From positions 16,437 through 80,436 of the forward strand of contig CAZPVT010000022.1 of the NCBI GenBank assembly GCA_964590395.1: a DNA stretch of 64,000 nucleotides, written 5' to 3'. The stretch comes from JAOABP01 sp964590395. GTDB lineage: Bacteria; Hydrothermota; Tepidihabitantia; Tepidihabitantales; Tepidihabitantaceae. Below, piece by piece: positions 43,752 to 53,087 of this stretch. The stretch's first letter is position 1. Each line of letters opens with the position of its first letter. The position numbers were made by a program, and so were the translations under genes. The notes under the pieces were generated by a model. It saw nothing but the letters and a program-made list of their open reading frames with translations, did no database searches and had not been told where the DNA came from.

Positions 43752-45262
43752 AGTTTTGCCTCCCGGAGCCAGTTGATATCTGCCCAGTAAAGTTTGCGGA
43801 TATCGCTGATGCCGAAGCGCATCATCGCCAGTCTTTCCAGTCCCAGTCCCCAGGCAAGCACTCTTGTAGTACAGCCGAGTGGTTTTGTTACCTCTTCGCG
43901 AAAGATGCCAGCACCGCCCATCTCCACCCAGCCCAGTTTACCGAGATGGACAAAAACTTCAACACTGGGTTCGGTATAAGGGAAATAAGAGGGGCGAAAC
44001 TGAACCTCATTTGCTCCCATTTTCTGGTAGAACTCATTCAGCGTTCCAAACAGAGTTGCTAAGGTGGCGTGTTCATCAATGACGATGCCGTCAATCTGAA
44101 TAAACTCGGGTAGATGGGTGGCGTCAATGTTCTCCCGGCGGAAGACCTTACCGATGCAGAAGACCTTGCGCGGTGGCTTAGGGTTTGCCGCGAGGGCGCG
44201 GATGGTTGCTGCGGTGGTATGGGTGCGTAAGAGCAGTCTTTCTGCCTTAATTCGCTCCCAACGGTAACGCCAGCCTCTGGAGCGGGTGTCACCACCATTC
44301 TCATGGGTCATTGCTATGGCCATTACCAGTTTTTCATCCGGCAGATTACCGGTTTTCGGTATTGCCAGATAAAATGTGTCCTGCAGCTCCCGGGCAGGAT
44401 GGTCCTGGGGTTGAAACAGGGCATCAAAATCCCAGAAAGCGGTTTCCACCACAGGTGAGGCGGTTTCTTCAAATCCCATCTCCAGAAAAGCCCGGCGTGC
44501 TTCGGCAATTATCCGTTGCAATGGATGTTCCTTACCCGGGTAGCGTGCCTTCACCGGTAGAGTAACATCATACTCCTTAAATTTCACCTCGCGCCACTTT
44601 CCGGTGGTAAGCAGTTGAGGAGTTAAAAGTGTCTGGGTTGGTTCGGTAGCCTCTACTGGGGATGTTTCAAACCTTTGGGCTGTTAAGCGTCCATTTTTGG
44701 TTAATCGGAATGTCCGTACCACCCGTTTTTTGATCCGTACCAGTTCCTCTCTAACATGGAGCATTTGTACGCCTTCTTGGACATCAATGCCCGGGAGATT
44801 TCTTATTAGATCCGGCAGAGCAATCGCTTCAATTGATTTTAGATGGGCACAGATCATTTCATCCGGTTCTAATGTACCGGACAGTGCGCCTCGTCCCTTT
44901 TCGGTCATCACTAGGCGGTTCTGCTTGCGAATAAACCAGCCTCTTCCGGTCAACCATTTAACGATCGACCGGACATCTTCCAGACCAAGCATCGCCGGCA
45001 GTTGTGCAATTTCAAACTCGGACACCAGACCGATTTTTTCCAGTGCCAGTCGTTCCGGTAACTTCTCCTGCCAGTTTCGGCCTCGACGCAACTCCGGTAT
45101 CTCCTCCTCTTCAATTATCAGCAGGTCCGCTTCCTTCATTTTAACTCCGGCAGCCATTACCAGCGATTGGTCGATCCCCAATATCGTTACGAGTTCAGCA
45201 ACACTCAGCCGTTGCTCTGGGGCTTTTGTCAGGGCTAATAACAACCGGGACTCAATATCCAT
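43742..45262 (-). CDS. pheS: Phenylalanyl-tRNA synthetase alpha subunit, archaeal/eukaryotic type
   Basis: 506 residues, against ~330 in bacterial PheS. An N-terminal winged-helix array (about 1-200) replaces the bacterial coiled-coil arm, as in archaeal/eukaryotic enzymes. The class II catalytic core has FWDFDALFQPQDHPARELQ (near 280), RSRGWRYRWERIKAERLLLRTHTT and a motif 3 region with WGLGLERLAMMRFGI. The TEPSVEVFV strand is the archaeal form. Together with pheT this is a complete archaeal-type enzyme within a bacterial genome. It begins 3 bases after the cDPGS-like gene. Confidence 0.94.
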   Translation of the reverse strand: MDIESRLLLALTKAPEQRLSVAELVTILGIDQSLVMAAGVKMKEADLLIIEEEEIPELRRGRNWQEKLPERLALEKIGLVSEFEIAQLPAMLGLEDVRSIVKWLTGRGWFIRKQNRLVMTEKGRGALSGTLEPDEMICAHLKSIEAIALPDLIRNLPGIDVQEGVQMLHVREELVRIKKRVVRTFRLTKNGRLTAQRFETSPVEATEPTQTLLTPQLLTTGKWREVKFKEYDVTLPVKARYPGKEHPLQRIIAEARRAFLEMGFEETASPVVETAFWDFDALFQPQDHPARELQDTFYLAIPKTGNLPDEKLVMAIAMTHENGGDTRSRGWRYRWERIKAERLLLRTHTTAATIRALAANPKPPRKVFCIGKVFRRENIDATHLPEFIQIDGIVIDEHATLATLFGTLNEFYQKMGANEVQFRPSYFPYTEPSVEVFVHLGKLGWVEMGGAGIFREEVTKPLGCTTRVLAWGLGLERLAMMRFGISDIRKLYWADINWLREAKLCR

Positions 45263-45265
45263 CGG

Positions 45266-46594
45266 CTAAAAATTCACCCGCGCCTTAATGATTTCAGTTA
45301 GATCTGGTTTAGACTTCTCTTCAAGACAGTATCTGACCCTGATCACCGGTTTATTGGTCTGAATCAGCCGTCCTAAGTCAATCGGCGTGCCGCTGACTAC
45401 CACATCACATGCTGCTTGGTCAATCGTCTGCTTTAACTCCACCAACTGCTCATTAGAGTAACCCATTGCCGGCAGAACTCGATCAAGGTGTGTCCAGCGA
45501 TGGAGTTCCTGCGCTAAGGCACCTTGGGCGTAAGGTCTGGGGTCAACGATCTCTCGCGCTCCGAACTTCTCAGCGGCAATCCTGCCCGCACCATAGGCCA
45601 TTTCACCGTGGGTAACAGTTGGGCCATCTTCGACCACCAATACCCGTTTACCTTTAATTTGATCCGGTTTATCCACGCTTAAAGTGGAGACCGCATCAAC
45701 CAATATTGCACGGGGATTTACCCTTCGAACCGTCGCCTTTAATCGGGAGATCTGTTCTGGTGTTGCTGAGTCCTCTTTATTTATTACGACCACATCAGCC
45801 ATTCGCAGATTGACCTCTCCGGGATGGTAACAGTCGGTATGCTCGTAGCGCAGGGGGTCGGCAACGACAAACAAGAGGTCTGGTACATAAAAAGCGATTT
45901 CATTATTGCCGCCATCCCAGACGATCACATCTGCCTCGGCTTCAGCCCGGCGGAGAATCTCCTGATAGTCACACCCAGCATAGATTACCATCTGGTTGTC
46001 GATATACGGCTCGTACTCCTCCCGTTCCTCAATGGTTACCCCGGCATCATCTAAATCCTGGTAACTGGCAAACCGTTGCCAGATCTGCTGTTCCAGGTTG
46101 CCATAGGGCATCGGCTCCCGAATTGCCACAACCCTTTTCCCCATACTCTTTAGTATTGCATAAATCCTTCTTGAGGTCTGGGATTTACCACAGCCGGTTC
46201 TGACCGCACAGACCGCGATCACCGGCTTTGTTGCCTTAATCTGCAGGAGTTTTGGCGGCAAAAGTCCGAATTTGGCACCCGCCGTGAGCACCTCACTTGC
46301 CCGGTGCATCACAAATTCATGTTTGACATCAGAATAGGCAAAATAGACCTCATCAACATTTAACCTTTTGATCAAATCCGACAGTTCGTGCTCATAGTAG
46401 GTAGGTATGCCATTCGGGTAGAGTTTGCCTGCCAGGACCGGCGGATAGGTCCGCAACTTACCAACCGTGCCCAGGTTCTGCTCCGCTGCCATCGTAAAAC
46501 CGACCACCTCATACTCTGCTTTGTCTCGGAAGCACATATTGAACAGGTGGTAGTCCATACCTGCGGCGCCCATTATGATGACCCGTTTACGCAT
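45266..46594 (-). CDS. Cyclic 2,3-diphosphoglycerate synthetase-like GTPase
   Basis: 443 residues from the ATG at 46594, which is 6 bases after AAGGAG; an upstream in-frame ATG at 46615 is less likely. N-terminal Rossmann-like MRKRVIIMGAAGMDYHLFN, a P-loop VCAVRTGCGKSQTSRRI (about 135-150), VWDGGNNEIAFYVPDLLFVVADPLR and VVINKEDSA. This is the cDPGS/YgiD-like family; in hyperthermophilic methanogens it makes the thermoprotectant cyclic 2,3-diphosphoglycerate. Bacterial members are uncharacterised, so the reaction here is inferred from family only. It lies between pruA and pheS in one operon. Confidence 0.78.
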   Translation of the reverse strand: MRKRVIIMGAAGMDYHLFNMCFRDKAEYEVVGFTMAAEQNLGTVGKLRTYPPVLAGKLYPNGIPTYYEHELSDLIKRLNVDEVYFAYSDVKHEFVMHRASEVLTAGAKFGLLPPKLLQIKATKPVIAVCAVRTGCGKSQTSRRIYAILKSMGKRVVAIREPMPYGNLEQQIWQRFASYQDLDDAGVTIEEREEYEPYIDNQMVIYAGCDYQEILRRAEAEADVIVWDGGNNEIAFYVPDLLFVVADPLRYEHTDCYHPGEVNLRMADVVVINKEDSATPEQISRLKATVRRVNPRAILVDAVSTLSVDKPDQIKGKRVLVVEDGPTVTHGEMAYGAGRIAAEKFGAREIVDPRPYAQGALAQELHRWTHLDRVLPAMGYSNEQLVELKQTIDQAACDVVVSGTPIDLGRLIQTNKPVIRVRYCLEEKSKPDLTEIIKARVNF

Positions 46595-46627
46595 AGACCG
46601 CTCCTTGCTTTCCACAACCGATGCCGG

Positions 46628-48172
46628 CTAAAATCTTTCGGTCATTGACTTTGCCTGTAGGAACAGCAGGAGATAGTCCCTTCCCCCGGCTTTGGAATCG
46701 GTGCCAGACATATTGAACCCGCCGAACGGCTGGACATCAACTAACGCGCCGGTGCATTTCCGATTGAAGTAGAGGTTACCGCAATGAAACTCCCGCTTTG
46801 CCCGCATAATTTTCTCCCGGTTTCTGGTAAAGACCGCACCGGTTAAGCCGTATTCGGTGCTGTTGGCAATCTTTAGCGCATCGTCAAAATCCCTTGCCTT
46901 AATCACCGCCAGTACCGGACCGAAAATCTCCTCTTGGGCAATTCGGGCATTCCGGTCGACATCGGCAAACGCCGTCGGCTGAACGAAGTAGCCGTTGCGG
47001 TCATCACCGATACCACCGCAGATCAACCTGCCCTCTTGTTTTCCGATCTCAATATACTGCATTATTTTTTTAAAGGCACCGCCGTTGATCACCGGACCCA
47101 TCCAGTTCTCCTGTTCTTCCACCGGACCTACCTTAATCTTCTTTATCCTCGCGATGAGCATCTCAACAAACTCCTCGTAAATCTCCTCATCTAACACCAG
47201 CCGGGAGCAGGCAGAACATTTCTGTCCCTGGAAGCCGTAGGCGGAGATAACTACTCCATCAACGGCACTGGCCAAATCCGCCTCGCGGTCAACGATAATA
47301 CAGTCCTTGCCCCCCATCTCCGCTACCACGCGTTTGATCCAAATCTGTCCCGGCGCGGTTTTCCCTGCCCTTTCAATTATCCCCAGTCCAACATCCTTGG
47401 AACCGGTGAACGAGATAAATCGCGTCTTCGGATGCTCTACCAGGTAGTTGCCAGCGGTTGAACCCGGACCGGTTACCAGATTCACCACACCAGCAGGCAG
47501 ACCTGCTTCCTCAAGACACTCTATAAACATCGTGGCGATTAAGGGGGAATCGGATGCCGGTTTTAACACCACCGTGTTGCCACTTACCGCGGCTGCAGTG
47601 GTCATTCCTGCCATAATCGCACAAGGAAAATTCCAGGGCGGGATAATCACGCCGATGCCCAGCGGAATATACCTTACTTCCTGAATCTCGCCTTGATACG
47701 GTGTTACGCCGCAGGGCTGTTCATATCTGATTGCCTCGCGGGCATAAAACTCCAGAAAATCAACCGCTTCAGCAAAGTCCGCATCCGCCTCCAGCCAGTT
47801 CTTGCCGACTTCAAGTATCATTGCGGCATCAAACTCAAACCGTCTTTCGCGCATTATCCGGGCAGCACGTAGAAAGATGCTTGCCCGCTCAATTGCGGGT
47901 ACAAATCGCCACCGTTCAAAGGCCTGCCAGGCAGCGTTGAGTGCAGATTCTGCCTCCTTGATTGTGCCTTGCTGGAATGTTCCAACCGGGGTTTTATCTG
48001 ATGGGTTGATGGACTGAAATTTCTCTACGGTTTTTACCTTTTTGCCCGCGATTATCAGGTCATACTCCTTATCTTTTTTTTCTTTGAGTTGTGCTATCGC
48101 CTGTTTTAGTCGCTGTCTGTTTTCGGGCAAAGAGAAGTCCAGATAACGTTCATTGGTAAATGCTGGTAACAT
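46628..48172 (-). CDS. pruA: 1-pyrroline-5-carboxylate dehydrogenase PruA/RocA
   Basis: Oxidises glutamate 5-semialdehyde to glutamate with NAD. 514 residues. ALDH motifs: PPWNFPCAIMAGMT (cofactor), ISFTGSKDVG, the catalytic Glu in VAEMGGKD, the catalytic Cys in GFQGQKCSACSR, EEIFGPVLAV and QPFGGFNMSGT. This matches the RocA-type without the proline dehydrogenase domain. It pairs metabolically with RocD 6 kb away. An AGGAGG site precedes the ATG. First gene of the operon ending in pheST. Confidence 0.95.
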   Translation of the reverse strand: MLPAFTNERYLDFSLPENRQRLKQAIAQLKEKKDKEYDLIIAGKKVKTVEKFQSINPSDKTPVGTFQQGTIKEAESALNAAWQAFERWRFVPAIERASIFLRAARIMRERRFEFDAAMILEVGKNWLEADADFAEAVDFLEFYAREAIRYEQPCGVTPYQGEIQEVRYIPLGIGVIIPPWNFPCAIMAGMTTAAAVSGNTVVLKPASDSPLIATMFIECLEEAGLPAGVVNLVTGPGSTAGNYLVEHPKTRFISFTGSKDVGLGIIERAGKTAPGQIWIKRVVAEMGGKDCIIVDREADLASAVDGVVISAYGFQGQKCSACSRLVLDEEIYEEFVEMLIARIKKIKVGPVEEQENWMGPVINGGAFKKIMQYIEIGKQEGRLICGGIGDDRNGYFVQPTAFADVDRNARIAQEEIFGPVLAVIKARDFDDALKIANSTEYGLTGAVFTRNREKIMRAKREFHCGNLYFNRKCTGALVDVQPFGGFNMSGTDSKAGGRDYLLLFLQAKSMTERF

Positions 48173-48257
48173 AATTGCCTCCTGATCTTTTATAATTATT
48201 TTAACGTTAAATTTATTTTAACCAAATCCTCCAAAACTCCCACCATTACTTAAAATA

Positions 48258-48285
48258 AAAATACTATTTTAACGACCAAAGTCAA
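48258..48285 (-). promoter_or_regulatory. Promoter of pruA-cDPGS-pheST operon
   Basis: Minus strand: TTGACT (48280-48285), 16-base spacer, TATTTT (48258-48263). About 80 bases of A/T-rich leader with AGGAGG before the ATG at 48172. Confidence 0.6.
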
Positions 48286-48680
48286 CTCTACCCAGTGCCG
48301 TTTTTGTCGCAGCTGTGGAATATACTGTTAGCCCCGATACAGTAATTTAGCAATTTTGATTAAGGTCTTATAAATCAATATGTTACAATTTGGTCGCAGA
48401 TTAACCACTGCCCACCCCCCAGTTGCCGGGACCGTGTTAAGGAGTCTGTAGTTAAGCCTGTCGATTTCGCTATCAACTGGGGTATGGAGAATGATGCCTT
48501 GGTTCATAAAAAGGAGCGTAAAGTTAATCTTTACGGCTGGAGTGGGCAAGGGTTTTCCGTTTTTGATTGTATTTATAGTCGGAGAGGTGGTAAAGATCAT
48601 CGTACTGAATATTATAATTTCACCGGTGTCTGTGCGGCTCAGTTAGATGGTGGTTAACAGGCTGGGTGCCATGCGGGGAG
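48286..48680. other. Intergenic region with a possible decayed reading frame
   Basis: About 400 bases between divergent promoters. On the plus strand a frame is open from about 48361 to a TAA at 48657, with its only ATG at 48484 (57 residues, VNLYGWSGQGFSVFDC near the middle) and no ribosome-binding site. The minus strand is open for 91 codons (48328-48600). Neither resembles a protein I know. It may hold a remnant; I do not call a gene. Confidence 0.4.
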
Positions 48681-48708
48681 TTGACTCTAATGGTTTTTGT
48701 GGTAAAAT
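48681..48708 (+). promoter_or_regulatory. Promoter of secreted SBBP/Kelch-like protein gene
   Basis: TTGACT (48681-48686), 16-base spacer, TAAAAT (48703-48708). Leader of about 45 bases with an AAAAGGAGG site before the ATG at 48760. Confidence 0.75.
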
Positions 48709-48759
48709 ATAAAGGAGAGGCGAGCAGATCTGGTTTTGTAAGATTAAAAGGAGGCGGTT

Positions 48760-51699
48760 ATGGTAAGCGGTGTATTAGTCAGTCTGGTTGGTAAGTGCGC
48801 TAAGATTTCTCCTCCGGAAAAGATTTTGCCGGTTCAAAAAGGGGTGTTAGTGTTTGTCTTTATCGGTCTTTTCTGTGGTTCGGTTTTTGCTCAGGTTGAT
48901 ACCGGTTGGGTCAGAACATGGCGTGGACCAGGTCCCGCGAATGATGGAATCATCGCAATGACCGTGGATAGGCAGGGGGATGTCTGTGCGGTGGGTTATA
49001 CTGTTAATGCCGCAACCGGGCAGGATATAGTGGTGTTGAAATACGCTACTGACGGGGTTTTGCAGTGGGCAGTCAGTTATGATCAACAGGCGCTGGCAGA
49101 TTATCCTTATGGCATTGCGGTCGACCGGCATGGCAATGTGTATGTCTGCGGCTATGTTACCACCAGCCAGACCGGGATGGATTTCATTACCATTAAGTTC
49201 AACAGTAACGGCGTATTGCAGTGGGCGAACCGTTATAACGGGACCGCTAATACCGGCGATGTCGCTTATGCTATTGCCTTGGATACTCTGGGCAATGTTT
49301 ATGTAACCGGTTATGCTAATAATATCAGCACCGGAGAGGATTTTACCACTATTAAATACAACTCCAGCGGTAGCCAGCAATGGGTTGCCGCCTCTTCGCG
49401 CCCCAATATTGACCGTGCCCAGTTTTTAACTATTGATAACCAAGGCAATGCCTATGTGCTTGGCTATGTTCTGCCCGGACCTGATCTTTACCTAATCAAA
49501 TACAGTGCTACCGGTAGCCAGCAGTGGTCGGTTAGTTACAATGGCACTGGTAACGGGGCTGATTACCCGAGCGCAATCGGGCTTGATCGGGACGGAAACT
49601 GCTATGTAACCGGTTACAGTTGGGGTGCAGGTTCAGCAAGAATGGACTATGTGACGATTAAGTATTCAGCCAGCGGGTCACAGCAATGGGTGGCGCGGTA
49701 CAATGGTAGCGGTAACGATTACGATTATCCATACGGGATGGCTGTTACCGAGAATGGACAGGTATATGTCACCGGCTATAGCCGAGGGGCAGGCAGTTTT
49801 TATGACTTTGTAACCATAAAATACAGTTCCTCTGGCACCCAACTGTGGGTAGAGCGTTATGATGCAGGCAACAACGAGTATGCCCGCGCGCTGTCGCTGG
49901 ACAGTAGTGGCAATATCTATGTAACAGGCTATTGCGACGCGCCCAATTACGACTATCTTACCATCTCCTACGCACCGGACGGTAACCAGCGCTGGGCAAC
50001 GACTTACAACGGCGCGGGAAATGGTAACGATATGGCAAATGCAGTAAAGAATGACCGATGGGGAAATGTCTATATTGGTGGTGTCAGTTACGGTGGAAAC
50101 GCTAATGGTAACGACGGCGTGGTCATCAAATACATTCAGCCAGATGTGGTAGCGCAAAGGGTGCTTAGACCGCAAGGGTTTTTGGATACTTCAGCCGCAA
50201 TTTACCCTCTGGCGATGGTTGCGAATAAAGGCACGGCTCCGGTTGATTTCTGGGCATTCTGCAGAATAGGTCGGCCCGGTGGAGCGGTTGTATATACTGA
50301 CAGCGTTTTCGTTGCAGGCTTGGGTGTTGGTGAGTCAACCACTGTGGATTTTGCGGAATGGCGTAAGCCCCATTTTTTAGGTCCGTATTTTGCCCGCTGT
50401 TCAACCTACCGGCTGAATGATGCCGATTGGGCTAATAATGTAACCCAAGTTGAATTTTTCATTGTCTCCGGTCCTTACGGCTGGATTGAAGCAACATCGC
50501 TACCCGATTTACCTTCGGGTAAAGCGCCCAGGGATGGCGCAGCACTGACTTACTGTCCGTCACTTAACCGAATTTATGCGATCAAGGGGAACAAGACATC
50601 GGATTTCTATTACTATAACCCCACGCAACGCAACTGGGTGATTATGCCCGCTGTGCCGGCGGGTTCTTCGGGTAAAGCCCCAGGAAAAGGTGCCTGTCTG
50701 GCCAGCGACGAACAGGGAAATGTATATCTGGTTCGGGGAAACAGCACTCTTGAGTTTTGGCGTTACAACAGCGACAGCGGTTGGACTGAATTATACCCGA
50801 TTCAGAGTGGTAGTAGTGGTAAGACGGTTAAGGGCGGCTCAGATGCAGTCTATGTCCCCAATGATGGCTGTATCTATTTTCTCAAGGGGTACAGGAACGA
50901 ATTTTACCGGTACCGGCTCGGCACTGGTGGCTGGGAAAACCTTCCACCTGCGCCGATGACCAAATGGGACAAAGGCTCATTTATCGTGTTTGATGATGAC
51001 TCACTGTGTATTTATGCCTGCCGTGCCAAGTATAATGAGTTGTGGCGTTTTGACTTGCTTGCCGGCACTTGGGATACCCTGCGGGTTCTGCAGAAGATGC
51101 CGTTCAGTAGTAAGAGTGGTCAAAGAGCCAAATTAAAAGAAGGAGGCTGTGGCGCCTATTTTCACCGGAGTATCTACGCGCTGAAAGGGGCAAATACCAA
51201 CCAATTCTGGCGCTACGACATTGACGGCGATTCTTGGGTGGAGATTGATACTATGCCCTCCTGGGGGAGTACACAGAAGAACAAAAGGGTCAAGGCTGGT
51301 GCGGATTTGGTGTATGCGGGTGATGCTTTTTACGCATTGAAGGGCAATAAAACCCGGGAATTCTGGCGTTACGCAATTCCTCTGGCACCGACGAGTTTTT
51401 CTAATCAGTTGCTATCGGAAAAGACGACAATCCAGTCGCACCGTTTGATTGAGCCGACAGGTAAAGACAACTGCCTGATTGGGAAAGGATTAGTTCGTAT
51501 TGCACTGCCCAAGACCAAGGCTCAGTACGTTCTGGGTGTAGTTTATGACCCGGCAGGCAGGAGGCGGATGAGTGGGATATACCGGGTGAGGGGTGGTTTT
51601 GCAGAGATGGACCTTAACCAACTGCAATCCGGCGTATATTTTATCTGTATCAGATGTGAAGATAAGGAGTTGAACCGGCGCATAGTTTTGACCTGGTAA
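48760..51699 (+). CDS. Secreted double beta-propeller protein (SBBP and Kelch-like repeats) with sorting tail
   Basis: 979 residues. Long n-region, then a signal helix at about 27-45 ending SVFAQ. Residues about 50-460 are some seven to eight SBBP repeats (DRHGNVYVCGY, DTLGNVYVTGY, DSSGNIYVTGY followed by ITIKFNSNG-type strands and a W). A beta-sandwich (about 465-570) follows, then about six Kelch-like units (575-880) in which GK-x-KGG/A, a Y-strand and ALKGN...FWRY recur. The last residues (VYDPAGRRR, LQSGVYFICIR, RRIVLTW) make a degenerate sorting tail. Surface or extracellular binding protein; ligand unknown. Confidence 0.82.
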   Translation: MVSGVLVSLVGKCAKISPPEKILPVQKGVLVFVFIGLFCGSVFAQVDTGWVRTWRGPGPANDGIIAMTVDRQGDVCAVGYTVNAATGQDIVVLKYATDGVLQWAVSYDQQALADYPYGIAVDRHGNVYVCGYVTTSQTGMDFITIKFNSNGVLQWANRYNGTANTGDVAYAIALDTLGNVYVTGYANNISTGEDFTTIKYNSSGSQQWVAASSRPNIDRAQFLTIDNQGNAYVLGYVLPGPDLYLIKYSATGSQQWSVSYNGTGNGADYPSAIGLDRDGNCYVTGYSWGAGSARMDYVTIKYSASGSQQWVARYNGSGNDYDYPYGMAVTENGQVYVTGYSRGAGSFYDFVTIKYSSSGTQLWVERYDAGNNEYARALSLDSSGNIYVTGYCDAPNYDYLTISYAPDGNQRWATTYNGAGNGNDMANAVKNDRWGNVYIGGVSYGGNANGNDGVVIKYIQPDVVAQRVLRPQGFLDTSAAIYPLAMVANKGTAPVDFWAFCRIGRPGGAVVYTDSVFVAGLGVGESTTVDFAEWRKPHFLGPYFARCSTYRLNDADWANNVTQVEFFIVSGPYGWIEATSLPDLPSGKAPRDGAALTYCPSLNRIYAIKGNKTSDFYYYNPTQRNWVIMPAVPAGSSGKAPGKGACLASDEQGNVYLVRGNSTLEFWRYNSDSGWTELYPIQSGSSGKTVKGGSDAVYVPNDGCIYFLKGYRNEFYRYRLGTGGWENLPPAPMTKWDKGSFIVFDDDSLCIYACRAKYNELWRFDLLAGTWDTLRVLQKMPFSSKSGQRAKLKEGGCGAYFHRSIYALKGANTNQFWRYDIDGDSWVEIDTMPSWGSTQKNKRVKAGADLVYAGDAFYALKGNKTREFWRYAIPLAPTSFSNQLLSEKTTIQSHRLIEPTGKDNCLIGKGLVRIALPKTKAQYVLGVVYDPAGRRRMSGIYRVRGGFAEMDLNQLQSGVYFICIRCEDKELNRRIVLTW

Positions 51700-51763
51700 C
51701 CTTAAGCCCGTTTATCAGGCGTTTCCCTTGTATATTGTTTTTGCCCGAGTAGAGCAGAAGGTT

Positions 51764-51791
51764 TTGACATCCGCAGTGTTAATGCTAAATT
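51764..51791 (+). promoter_or_regulatory. Promoter of purD
   Basis: TTGACA (51764-51769), 16-base spacer, TAAATT (51786-51791). The ATG at 51804 is 12 bases on; the GAAAGG sequence between them would lie mostly upstream of the expected transcription start, so the leader is very short. Confidence 0.65.
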
Positions 51792-51803
51792 GAAAGGTAA
51801 TAT

Positions 51804-53087
51804 ATGAAAATACTGGTTGTTGGTAGTGGTGGTCGGGAGCATGCGATCGTCTGGAGTTTGGTCCGAAAAGGACATCAGGTTTACTGTGCCCCAGGAAACG
51901 GGGGTATTTTCCAGCAGGCGGAGTGTGTTGATATTGAACCGCTGAATATCCGCGAACTGGTCAGGTTTGTTAAAAAACAGCGATTTGACTTGACGATTGT
52001 TGGACCAGAGGCACCTTTGGTTGCTGGACTTGCGGATGAGATGAGACAGCACCGGTTGGCGGTATTTGGACCAAGTGCCCAAGCAGCGACTCTTGAGGGG
52101 GATAAAGCATTTGCCAAAAATTTGATGCGCCGTTATAGGATTCCCACGGCAGATTTTGAGGTCTTTAGTGATTTTGAATCCGCGGTGGCGTTTGTCAAGA
52201 ATAGACCACTGCCCGTGGTAATTAAGGCGTGTGGGCTGGCAGCGGGTAAAGGGGTAGCGGTGATTAATGATTATTCGGCCGCGAACCGGGTGCTGCAGGA
52301 GTATTTGGTAGATGGTAAATTGGGCCCCGCGGGTAGAAAGGTGGTCATCGAGGAGTGTCTTTTTGGGGAGGAGCTGTCAATCATCGGGCTTTGTGATGGT
52401 GAGCGGATCCGGTTTATGGTTCCTTCCCAAGACCACAAGCGTTTGCTGGATAATAATGAGGGGCCTAACACCGGTGGAATGGGAGCGTATGCGCCGGTGC
52501 CGGCAGTAACTCCGGGGGTCTTTAATCAAATAGTGGAGAAGATTTTCTTACCATTGTTAGCCGGTTTGCGAGCGGAGGAAATTGAGTATCGCGGTGCTAT
52601 CTATGCGGGCCTGATGCTGACGGCTGATGGTCCGATGGTGCTGGAGTTTAACTGCCGGTTGGGTGACCCTGAGGCGCAGGTAATTTTACCCCTGTTTAGC
52701 GATGACTTTGCTGAGGTTTGTCTTCAATGTGCCACCGGTTCGTTGGAGGATGTTGAGCCGGTCCTGCCGACACCAAAGGAGTGGGCGCTGTGTGTTGTTG
52801 CTGCGGTGAAGGGTTATCCAGGCACCTACGAAAAAGGACTACCGATTTCCGGGCATTTGGCAAATGGCGAGCATACCCTGGTGTTTCATGCCGGAACAAA
52901 GATTATCGATGAAAGGTTTTTCACTGATGGCGGCAGAGTTCTAGGGGTAACCGGGTTGGGCAGCAGTTTGGTTGAAGCCAGGGACCGAGCTTATTACGGA
53001 ATGGGGCTGATTTATTTTCCGGGTATGCACTATCGCCGGGATATCGGCAACCAAGGTTTGCGCCGTCTGAGCAAGGAGACAGGTTGA
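51804..53087 (+). CDS. purD: Phosphoribosylamine-glycine ligase PurD
   Basis: Third glycine-adding step of purine synthesis. 427 residues in an ATP-grasp fold. N-terminal KILVVGSGGREHAIVW, then TIVGPEAPLVAGLAD, GPSAQAATLEGDKAFAK, VIKACGLAAGKGVAV, EECLFGEELSI, DHKRLLDNNEGPNTGGMGAYAPV and EFNCRLGDPEAQVILPL. All conserved positions are present. A TTGA overlap links it to the next gene. Other pur genes are not in the window. Confidence 0.96.
   Translation: MKILVVGSGGREHAIVWSLVRKGHQVYCAPGNGGIFQQAECVDIEPLNIRELVRFVKKQRFDLTIVGPEAPLVAGLADEMRQHRLAVFGPSAQAATLEGDKAFAKNLMRRYRIPTADFEVFSDFESAVAFVKNRPLPVVIKACGLAAGKGVAVINDYSAANRVLQEYLVDGKLGPAGRKVVIEECLFGEELSIIGLCDGERIRFMVPSQDHKRLLDNNEGPNTGGMGAYAPVPAVTPGVFNQIVEKIFLPLLAGLRAEEIEYRGAIYAGLMLTADGPMVLEFNCRLGDPEAQVILPLFSDDFAEVCLQCATGSLEDVEPVLPTPKEWALCVVAAVKGYPGTYEKGLPISGHLANGEHTLVFHAGTKIIDERFFTDGGRVLGVTGLGSSLVEARDRAYYGMGLIYFPGMHYRRDIGNQGLRRLSKETG

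Noticed and set aside
10699..48330. Near-identical 18-base stretches TGTGG(T/A)ATATACTGTT at about 10699 and 48315
   Set aside because: Matches of 16 of 18 are expected by chance in a window this size; no larger shared context.
48328..48600. 91-codon minus-strand frame and a competing plus-strand frame (48361-48657)
   Set aside because: They overlap each other, neither has a ribosome-binding site or promoter, and neither resembles a known protein; kept only as a possible remnant in the intergenic entry.
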